Source of the DNA: Candidatus Omnitrophota bacterium
GTDB lineage: Bacteria > Omnitrophota > Gorgyraeia > S143-82
DNA length: 5,178 nt
Assembly: GCA_027065215.1 (NCBI GenBank)
Contig: JAMOOT010000380.1
Span: forward strand, 1 to 5,178
Reading direction: 5' to 3'
A program made the translations under genes and the position numbers. This document shows positions 1 through 5,178 of this stretch, in pieces (position 1 is the stretch's first letter; every line of letters begins with the position of its first letter). The notes beneath the pieces are model-generated. The model saw nothing but the letters and a program-made list of their open reading frames with translations. It ran no database searches and had not been told where the DNA came from.

Positions 1-3000
1 CTGTTCCGGAGCGACGGGCAGAGTTTGAGGCGTTTGGAAAGTATGCTAAGGAGAGGGCAGAGGAGGCAAAAGAAGGTTCAGAGGATAAAAAGGTCTGGGA
101 TGCGGTTAATACGATGGTGGAAGATCTCTTAAAGAATGCCGATAGACCAGAAGAGATACCGCAGTTAGAGGAGTGGACTTTTGGTAAGAAGGCAAAAGAA
201 GGAGATAAGAATTATAAAAAGGCGCTCAATTACCTTACGATATGGTTCAATCGTCGGCTCCAAGCGGCGGTGAATACGACTACATCAGCCAGGAGGAATG
301 TGAATCGGCAGTATAAGTTCACTGCTCTCTTGACAGGGGAGGATGTAAGGCCGCTATTAAAGGAGCAGATAAGGTATAAGGCGGTCCTGCCGGAGGTGGC
401 GATTAGTTATGCGATGAGAAAAGGATATGAGTATCCTAATATGACTCCTAATGGTGGAGAGGGTGAAGGTGGGGAGAAGAAGGCCGGTGGCAATGGTAAT
501 GCGAATGCTAACGAGGGTGGTAATGAGAATATGACTATTTACGATTGGGCGTTAAAAATAATGGAAAAAGATTTAGGCGGTGAAGAGAAGAATAGCGAAG
601 GAAATTCTAATGGAGATGAAGAAAATACGAAGGATTTATTATGTACTACACAGGTAAAGGTTGATAAAAAACAAGGGAATATTGATGAAGACGAGATGTT
701 TGACCTTTACATTAGTTCTAAGGTTAGGGTTGTTTCACGAATGCTTAAACCTCATGCAGAGGTGGCTAAAGAAGTTACGAATGGAGATGTTGATGACTAC
801 AAGTCTCTTATGCTGGGCTCTCAGAGGGGGAATAAAGCAGCAGAAGGGTGGAAGAAGTTAAAGGTCTTGTACAATACAGGCAGGGATGAGGAATCAAATA
901 AAGAATCAAATAAAGAATTAAATAAAATAAATCGATTGGTTTATGAGACTATGCGTAATCCATCGATGGCCTTTACTATGAGTTCGCTTGAGCAGTTCCA
1001 TCCCGCTAAGTGGAACCAGTTTGCTGCGGTGGTCCCGATGGCAACTTCTCGTATGATATTGTCCTTAGATGCTGATCATTATTTCCGATACGAGAACCTG
1101 TTTGCACTGGCAGGGGAATTGTATAACTACCGAACGGACAATTATGTCTCGGCTACTATTCCCAGATTGCGTCATCATATGACCAAAGGCTTTGGAATTG
1201 TGGGTAAGATGTTGCCAGTAGGTGAGGAAGGATTCTATACCTCTCATCTGGGCAAGGATTGGATGGGTGGGTTGGGTGCTTATGGGAAGTTCTGCATTCG
1301 CACTGCTCCAATGAAGTGGATGAGGGGCGCAACTACTTCTTATGTGGCTGAAGATCTGATGACAGTGATTTCTTTCCAATCAAGATATGCTGAAGGTAAA
1401 GAAGATTGGGGATTAATGTATGTCTCTACCAACCCTGCGCTGATAATAGAGAAGGCCTGGCCTTATCAGCTCCTTGATTGCGCTACACCGGTCTATAAGT
1501 GGTCTCAGGATTCTATAGAGAGCATAGTGAACCGGTATAGTATACTTTTATTAACCTCTCCAGCGACTTCTTGGGCGTATGTACTGAATAACTACTGGCT
1601 GGATGGATTAGGGTTCTACAGTAAGAAACCGCTTATTACTAAATACATCCGTTGGATTCTATTGTTCTACCTTGTGTTGGATTTGAATCCATTTACTGTT
1701 ACTCCGATTGTCCTTTGGATCTCGGGGTTCCTACTTTCTCAGGCGATAAATATTAATGTCGTGACATATCATGTGAAGGTCTTGGGTAAGGGGTGGCGGA
1801 AGGGATTGATGCATGCCATAAGGGACATAGCTGCACGATTGTATTGGTTCTATGTCCACTGGATGTTTGTCTATGAGGAAAGTGTTGGCCAGATTGGAAT
1901 GAAGATGTATGCAAGGTTTATTCCCACAGGTGGAAAGGGCGCTCAGCTTACCTGGGCCTCGGATAGACGGGTGTATTCTGTTGCTTACAGGACGATAAAG
2001 CAGTATGCCCTCATTTCTACTCTACTTCTTTTATTTGCCGGCGCATCGCCGTTGAAGATGATTATATGGGGCTTGACCTTCTTGATGCCAGCAGCAGCAG
2101 TATTGGGCCCGGCGATATCAATGCCAGCAAAAGAGCGGCCAACGAAGAATGTATGGGAGTTGATAGGTGAGAAGCGAGGGAGATTGGCAGCAGTTGGAGT
2201 TATGTTTGGAATGGGAATGTTCTCTGTTATTGCCCATTGGCTTAATCCTTTATTCCACGGTGCAGGTCCGCTTGGCCTTGTGGGGCTCTGGCCAGTCGTT
2301 CTCTTTGGCGGTCTCTTGGGGTGGATAGGGGCGTCTTCCATAGCTAATAAGGAGAGTTGCGCGCGGATTTGGTATAGGATATGGCAGTTTGGACGGTTCT
2401 TCGGGTACGGTATCTCGGATGCAGTGGAGGGGATACTGTATAAGATTGTTAAGATTATTCCTACCGATGCGTTAAAGAGACAATTATTGCTGGCTCCGCC
2501 GCACCTATATCCTTATGAGTTAGATAAAAAGATTCCGACTAACCCAATGGCGGGCTTTAATAAATTGTCCGCACCGTCGGTTCATGCTCAGATGAAAGAG
2601 GAGAAGATGGGTGGTGAAAATTCTCAGTGGAAGTTGTTAGCGGAGGTAGTGAAGGATGTTTGGACTGCTTATTATAATGTGTATGCTAAGGGAGGGTTAA
2701 ATAAGGAGGGTGAGAATAAGTTGAAGAAGGAATTTAAGAATGTCTTTAAGGAATTGGCAGAGAAAGATAGGGCGTTTGTGGAGAGGTTGTTCAAAGAAAA
2801 AGAATTAGATGGTGGAGTTTGGAATGAGATTAAGAAGGAACTTGGGATTGAAGCGAAATCTAATGTGGAAGAGGAAGATAAGGCTCCCAATCCTGCCAAG
2901 TATGCTGGGAAATTGTTGAGGAAGTTGGATAAATTGGAGGATAAGTTGATCCCTGATCATTTGAAGAAGATGAAGGCGTCTGCTGTGCCAAATAATATTT

Positions 3001-4679
3001 TGGTGGACCTGATTATGATGTTGTTAGTGAACCCGCTTGCAATGTTGTTCTATACTGTTATGGCGGCTTTGACTTATGTTTGGATGTTGTTCTGGATGGT
3101 GCCGATATGGATGAGAGTCCTGTTTTTGGGGATGGGGGCAGTAGTTGGAGTATGGGGAGGCGGGTTTGTGCCAGGGAATTTGGGATTGATGTTAGGAATA
3201 GGGGGATTGGTGTGGACATTGGTAGGGGCTATTTCGATAGGGTTCTTGGGAGCAATTTGCATAATGAATTGGATAAAGAAGATATGGTTTGCTGAAGGTG
3301 GAGAAGGAGACAATGGGCCTGAGTCTGGGCCAACCACACCTAATACAGGGTCTAATCCTAATGCGGGTTCAGAGACGGGAAAAAATAATGGGATGTGGAC
3401 ATTAGTAGGGTGGGTCCCGATGGTAATAAATTGGATAATGAATTGGATAAAGAAGATATGGTTTACTAAAAAGAAAGATACTGGTGAAGGTGGAGAAGGA
3501 GACAATGGGCCTGAGTCTGGGCCAACCACACCTAATACAGGGTCTAATCCTAATGCGAGTAGTACAGTGCCTTTAAATACACGAGAAAATGATAAAGAAG
3601 GTGTGTGGATGAGATTGCGGGCGAAGATTAAGGATTGGTTCAAAGGCACGCGTATAGGGATAAAGATGGGGACGTTGGGCGAGATTGGGTTTATAAAGAT
3701 GAATTTGAGTTGTAGATATATCCTTGGTGGCACTCAAGTGGATGTGAGGCAAAGAAGGGTGTCTTGGTTAAAGAACTTATTGGATGGATATCGAGAGGCG
3801 ATCGTGAGATTGTGGCTAAAAAGGATGGGGGTGGAGGATTATCGAATCGTGTTGGTGGAGAATACCCCTGTGTTGGCAAAGGCCGATAGGGAGGAGAAGA
3901 TTTTGTTGGTGAACGCTAATGCGATTTTTGGTAATCAGAAGGCCCTTCACGATGCCGTAAAGGAGGCGGTCGTTGGTAAGGAAATTGCGTTTTCTGGAGT
4001 GGAAAGTCTTAGGGTGATCGTGGAGGAAGGTGATGGTGTGGTTCAGGCAAGGCTGCATACCTATAGGGCATTGAAGGATGTGGCTGAGAGGTTGAGAGAA
4101 GAGAATTATAGTTGGAACAATATAATGGAGATCTTGCGAAAGGTAAAAGAGGTCAGATACAGGGTAGGGCCAGTCTTGATGAATGAGGGGAAAGGTATTG
4201 TTTATGTGAATAGGGCGATGCTGAGAAACGATCGGGCAGGTAGGATATTCCTCCGAGCAGGTCTATATTATGCCCTCCTTAGGAAGTTGGATAAGGAAAT
4301 AGGGCAAGAGGAGGCGTTTATGAAGATGTTTGATTATATAGATGAGTTGATGAAACAAAAGCGGGTTAGGAGTGTTCTCTATCAGTTTAAGCGGATTATT
4401 AGTGCGATGGGAGTGGATAAGAATAGGGTTGTTGCCTTTGGCCGGTCTGTGGGTGAGATATATGACTATTACAGGGATTGGTGGTGGAGGAGGATAAGAC
4501 GGAGGCTGATTGTCTTGTATAGCCCATATTACAATATATATCGATATCTATATCGAAGGTGGGAAGACCTTAATTCTAATTTGTCCTCTATTTCTGGCAG
4601 ATTAAGATTGTGGTGGTATAGAATTAATGATAGAGGGCCTTCTAAGAGGATACTTAAGGCCTTTGAGTCGGCAGTGTGA
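1..4679 (+). CDS. Giant multi-pass membrane protein with GT48-like (1,3-beta-glucan synthase-like) glycosyltransferase domain, 5' partial
   Basis: Probable membrane polysaccharide synthase; product unproven. The frame (first full codon at base 3) has no stop before 4677, and bases 3-113 encode a charged helical stretch (PERRAEFEAFGKYAKER...). The ATG at 114 has no Shine-Dalgarno sequence, so the true start lies upstream. Order of parts, numbered from that ATG: charged lead-in 1-35; GT48-like blocks 39-100; low-complexity and variable insert about 103-295; catalytic core about 298-475 with D319-A-D321 and E413-D414; about seven membrane helices 510-746; soluble helical linker about 795-955; four or five membrane helices 961-1059; a duplicated helix plus Gly/Pro/Glu linker 1033-1148; a basic C-terminal region 1150-1521 ending in a Trp/Arg/Tyr-rich tail. 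I recall the order of motifs in plant callose synthases and fungal FKS1, and it matches without a shuffle. A distant GT2 synthase is the alternative. I see no canonical QxxRW. The membrane topology is estimated by eye. Confidence 0.9.
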   Translation, partial: VPERRAEFEAFGKYAKERAEEAKEGSEDKKVWDAVNTMVEDLLKNADRPEEIPQLEEWTFGKKAKEGDKNYKKALNYLTIWFNRRLQAAVNTTTSARRNVNRQYKFTALLTGEDVRPLLKEQIRYKAVLPEVAISYAMRKGYEYPNMTPNGGEGEGGEKKAGGNGNANANEGGNENMTIYDWALKIMEKDLGGEEKNSEGNSNGDEENTKDLLCTTQVKVDKKQGNIDEDEMFDLYISSKVRVVSRMLKPHAEVAKEVTNGDVDDYKSLMLGSQRGNKAAEGWKKLKVLYNTGRDEESNKESNKELNKINRLVYETMRNPSMAFTMSSLEQFHPAKWNQFAAVVPMATSRMILSLDADHYFRYENLFALAGELYNYRTDNYVSATIPRLRHHMTKGFGIVGKMLPVGEEGFYTSHLGKDWMGGLGAYGKFCIRTAPMKWMRGATTSYVAEDLMTVISFQSRYAEGKEDWGLMYVSTNPALIIEKAWPYQLLDCATPVYKWSQDSIESIVNRYSILLLTSPATSWAYVLNNYWLDGLGFYSKKPLITKYIRWILLFYLVLDLNPFTVTPIVLWISGFLLSQAININVVTYHVKVLGKGWRKGLMHAIRDIAARLYWFYVHWMFVYEESVGQIGMKMYARFIPTGGKGAQLTWASDRRVYSVAYRTIKQYALISTLLLLFAGASPLKMIIWGLTFLMPAAAVLGPAISMPAKERPTKNVWELIGEKRGRLAAVGVMFGMGMFSVIAHWLNPLFHGAGPLGLVGLWPVVLFGGLLGWIGASSIANKESCARIWYRIWQFGRFFGYGISDAVEGILYKIVKIIPTDALKRQLLLAPPHLYPYELDKKIPTNPMAGFNKLSAPSVHAQMKEEKMGGENSQWKLLAEVVKDVWTAYYNVYAKGGLNKEGENKLKKEFKNVFKELAEKDRAFVERLFKEKELDGGVWNEIKKELGIEAKSNVEEEDKAPNPAKYAGKLLRKLDKLEDKLIPDHLKKMKASAVPNNILVDLIMMLLVNPLAMLFYTVMAALTYVWMLFWMVPIWMRVLFLGMGAVVGVWGGGFVPGNLGLMLGIGGLVWTLVGAISIGFLGAICIMNWIKKIWFAEGGEGDNGPESGPTTPNTGSNPNAGSETGKNNGMWTLVGWVPMVINWIMNWIKKIWFTKKKDTGEGGEGDNGPESGPTTPNTGSNPNASSTVPLNTRENDKEGVWMRLRAKIKDWFKGTRIGIKMGTLGEIGFIKMNLSCRYILGGTQVDVRQRRVSWLKNLLDGYREAIVRLWLKRMGVEDYRIVLVENTPVLAKADREEKILLVNANAIFGNQKALHDAVKEAVVGKEIAFSGVESLRVIVEEGDGVVQARLHTYRALKDVAERLREENYSWNNIMEILRKVKEVRYRVGPVLMNEGKGIVYVNRAMLRNDRAGRIFLRAGLYYALLRKLDKEIGQEEAFMKMFDYIDELMKQKRVRSVLYQFKRIISAMGVDKNRVVAFGRSVGEIYDYYRDWWWRRIRRRLIVLYSPYYNIYRYLYRRWEDLNSNLSSISGRLRLWWYRINDRGPSKRILKAFESAV
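438..533 (+). repeat. Low-complexity Gly/Asn/Glu-rich segment in the large protein
   Basis: Codons for residues 109-140 encode a run made almost only of Gly, Asn, Glu, Lys and Ala (for example GGEGEGGEKK and GNANANEGG). It sits between the KFT/VAISYA blocks and the D-A-D block of the synthase-like domain, where GT48 proteins also vary in length. It is probably a disordered cytoplasmic loop. The following segment to about residue 180 stays acidic and Asn-rich. Confidence 0.75.
891..926 (+). repeat. Three tandem 12-bp units in frame
   Basis: The 12-base unit gaatcaaataaa occurs at 891-902 and 903-914, and a third copy with one C-to-T change follows at 915-926. It encodes ESNK-ESNK-ELNK. The unit length is a multiple of three, so copy number can change without breaking the frame. 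It lies in the variable insert just upstream of the catalytic block, which suggests a flexible loop that tolerates slippage. Confidence 0.9.
2991..3290 (+). other. Second membrane bundle of the large protein
   Basis: Residues 960-1059 are strongly hydrophobic and can be split by eye into four or five helices: about 961-981, 984-1003, 1005-1021, 1023-1040 and 1033-1053. Gly-rich stretches (MGAVVGVWGGG, LMLGIGGLVW) separate them. A basic, Trp-containing amphipathic end (MNWIKKIWF) closes the bundle at the membrane surface. No channel or enzyme signature is recognised here. The bundle is separated from the synthase-like membrane region by about 200 soluble, lysine/glutamate-rich helical residues (about 750-955). 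Confidence 0.7.
3211..3557 (+). repeat. In-frame tandem duplication of a membrane helix plus acidic Gly/Pro linker (about 183-bp unit)
   Basis: Three blocks recur in the same order. Block 1, 17 bases with one mismatch: 3211-3227 and 3394-3410 (encodes WTLVG). Block 2, 30 bases identical: 3261-3290 and 3435-3464 (encodes IMNWIKKIWF). Block 3, 73 bases identical: 3293-3365 and 3485-3557 (encodes GEGDNGPESGP-TTPNTGSNPNA). The offsets of 183, 174 and 192 bp show net indels of whole codons. One is an 18-bp (TKKKDT-type) insertion in the second copy. The unit is therefore a hydrophobic helix, an amphipathic basic end, and a probably disordered acidic linker. The perfect 73-base match between two coding copies points to a recent duplication or ongoing gene conversion. 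Confidence 0.93.
3600..4676 (+). other. C-terminal soluble region of unknown function with basic Trp/Arg/Tyr-rich tail
   Basis: Residues about 1163-1521 have no long hydrophobic helix and are net basic. I do not recognise a family. Two segments look alike: ILLVNANAIF followed by a helix (1263-1290), and IVYVNRAML followed by a helix ending AGLYYALLRKL (1362-1392) and then QEEAF (1398-1402). This shape (beta strand with VN, short turn, helix where a metallopeptidase HExxH would sit, later acidic EE) recalls inactive zincin-like domains, but the His and Glu ligands are absent. That reading is weak. The last 70 residues contain D-W-W-W-R-R-I-R-R-R and repeated Y/R/W, and may contact membrane, sugar or nucleic acid. 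Confidence 0.45.
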
Positions 4680-4825
4680 TGCTTTTTGCCTTCTATTTGG
4701 TGGTGTTTCTTTAGCCCGTTTATTATGCAATAGTATTGGTTGAGGTATTTTTGTTCTATTTAAAGGTGTTTTTATTTGAAGCGAGATTGTTTTGAATTTT
4801 ATTTTATGCTTTTTTTAAAAATAGT

Positions 4826-4854
4826 TTGCATATGTTTTATTTCTAATGTAGAAT
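4826..4854 (+). promoter_or_regulatory. Putative sigma70-type promoter for the exported-protein gene
   Basis: TTGCAT at 4826-4831 (-35, three of six consensus bases) and TAGAAT at 4849-4854 (-10, five of six) are separated by exactly 17 bases. They lie in an AT-rich gap (4680-4949) between the two genes. Transcription would start near 4861, leaving a leader of about 90 nt before the ATG at 4950. Other AT-rich boxes are nearby, so the choice is not unique. No clear operator or riboswitch was seen in the leader. Confidence 0.45.
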
Positions 4855-4935
4855 TTAATCTAAAACTCAGTTAATTTTATTGCAAATCTTTTTTTATGAA
4901 CTATATGGGGACGGTTGGTGGTGTAAGGTAAAAGT

Positions 4936-4942
4936 AAGGAGG
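4936..4942 (+). promoter_or_regulatory. Strong Shine-Dalgarno sequence
   Basis: AAGGAGG is a full anti-16S match and lies 7 bases before the ATG at 4950. It fixes that start codon and shows bacterial-type translation initiation. The ATG at 114 in the large gene has nothing similar. Confidence 0.9.
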
Positions 4943-4949
4943 TTCTATT

Positions 4950-5178
4950 ATGAAGAGGCTGGTGGCATTATTAGTGGCAATGGTGTTTGGGTTTAATTCT
5001 ATATTTGGTTTTGCTGCTCCGATGGGGATGTCGATGAGTAATGTATTGATAGGAGGGGGGCTGAGTTCTACTTTACCATTGCCAGTGGCAAAGGGGCTTG
5101 AGGTGGTGGATGGGAAGATGGTATTTGCATGGGATAAGGATGAGGTGGCAGTTGGGAAAGATGAGTTTTTAAAGGCGA
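4950..5178 (+). CDS. Exported protein of unknown function, N-terminal fragment (3' partial)
   Basis: Seventy-six codons are visible and the frame is still open at the window edge. The protein begins MKRLVALLVAMVFGFNSIFG, a typical Sec signal peptide: two basic residues and then a hydrophobic core of about 18. A probable cleavage lies around residues 22-23 in the GFA-AP segment. The mature start is Met/Gly/Ser-rich (MGMSMSNVLIGGG), followed by a stretch that looks like the start of an ordered extracytoplasmic domain (LEVVDGKMVFAWDKDEV). No lipobox cysteine is present, so it is probably not a lipoprotein. A perfect SD at 4936 supports the start. It lies 270 bp downstream of the large gene with its own candidate promoter, so it need not be cotranscribed. 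No family is recognised and the full length is unknown. Confidence 0.85.
   Translation, partial: MKRLVALLVAMVFGFNSIFGFAAPMGMSMSNVLIGGGLSSTLPLPVAKGLEVVDGKMVFAWDKDEVAVGKDEFLKA

Larger units (their letters stand above)
222..2352 (+). other. GT48-like glucan synthase domain (catalytic core plus membrane channel region) within the large CDS
   Basis: Seen in the translation, in order: L41-T-I-W-F-N-R-R-L-Q50, resembling the LRxWASxRxQTLxRT block of GT48; Q66-Y-K-F-T70 and V95-A-I-S-Y99, resembling KFTYVVxCQ and LRVAYIDE; W300-N-Q-F-A-A-V-V and L316-S-L-D-A-D-H-Y-F324, resembling NQNHAIIF and IDMNQDNYFEEALKMRNLL; A347-T-I-P-R-L-R-H-H with G370-E-E-G-F-Y-T, resembling ATILGxREHIFTG and NQETSFVT; A412-E-D-L-M, resembling LSEDIFAGF; K461-to-I-type block near 462-471, resembling KGRDVGLNQI. 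After two membrane helices, L-G-K-G-W-R and M598-Y-A-R-F-I-P-T-G-G-K-G609 followed by D617-R-R-V-Y-S resemble EKGFR and KYRATGRGF...NYRxYSR. The D321 to D414 spacing (93 residues) is also typical of GT-A membrane synthases such as BcsA. Family motifs are from memory and no alignment was run. Sugar donor and linkage cannot be read from this. Confidence 0.62.

Noticed and set aside
114..116. ATG at 114 as the true start of the large gene
   Set aside because: The frame is open upstream to the window edge with coding-like sequence, and there is no Shine-Dalgarno sequence before the ATG.
298..1500. GT84 / cyclic beta-1,2-glucan synthase (NdvB type) identity
   Set aside because: A D-A-D and an E-D motif occur, but the RxxRW(V/I)RGDWQ block and the GH94 phosphorylase domain of that family are not seen. 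The GT48-type blocks fit better and in order.
1065..2341. Minus-strand open frames at 1065-1379 and 1985-2341
   Set aside because: Both are antisense to conserved synthase-like and membrane segments. Their residues show no domain or signal, so they are shadows of the large frame.
3293..3557. Repeats at 3293-3365 and 3485-3557 as a CRISPR array or mobile element ends
   Set aside because: There are only two copies, in frame inside a coding region and encoding a protein linker. There are no regular spacers, inverted ends or transposase.
3074..3733. Minus-strand open frame of 219 codons, Pro/Ile/Phe-rich
   Set aside because: It lies fully antisense to the large gene and crosses the duplicated unit, whose sense reading gives sensible helices and linkers. 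Its composition is what a purine-rich sense strand produces on the complement. No SD sequence or domain was seen.
4656..4692. AAGGC...GCCTT inverted repeat around the stop codon as an intrinsic terminator
   Set aside because: The stem is only 5 bp with a 27-base loop and no proper T-run directly after it, so it is too weak to call.
4728..4738. CAATA-G-TATTG palindrome as a hairpin or operator
   Set aside because: The one-base loop cannot form a hairpin. An 11-bp AT-rich palindrome is expected by chance in this gap and lies far from the candidate promoter.

Overview
The window is dominated by one very long plus-strand gene and ends with the start of a second gene on the same strand. The large frame is open from the first base of the window to the stop at 4677-4679, so the protein is longer than the 1,558 residues visible here. 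An AT-rich gap of about 270 bp follows. It holds a plausible sigma70-type promoter and a strong Shine-Dalgarno sequence. A gene for an exported protein then begins at 4950 and runs off the right edge.

The giant protein is a multi-pass membrane protein. Its first half reads like a divergent GT48 (callose / FKS1-type 1,3-beta-glucan synthase) glycosyltransferase: a WF-N-R-R-x-Q block, a KFT block, a D-A-D nucleotide-sugar motif, an (S/A)-E-D motif, and then membrane helices carrying a Y-A-R-F-x-P-T-G-G-K-G block. GT48 is essentially a eukaryotic family as I know it, while the window looks bacterial (strong SD sequence, signal peptide, no introns, long undisrupted frame). That makes this the main point of interest. 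After the synthase-like part come a soluble helical linker, a second membrane bundle, an internally duplicated helix-plus-acidic-linker unit, and a basic C-terminal region of unknown function with a tail very rich in Trp, Arg and Tyr.

Organism: a bacterium of moderate GC content, whose coding strand is unusually rich in purines and GTG/GGA-type words. Giant membrane proteins of this style are reported from uncultured bacteria such as Omnitrophota. That assignment is a guess from style, not from a marker gene.

Working model (inference): the large protein makes or exports a beta-glucan-like polysaccharide across the inner membrane. The exported protein downstream has its own promoter and may be an envelope partner or an unrelated gene. 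All residue numbers for the large protein count from the ATG at 114; 37 further in-frame codons are visible upstream of it.
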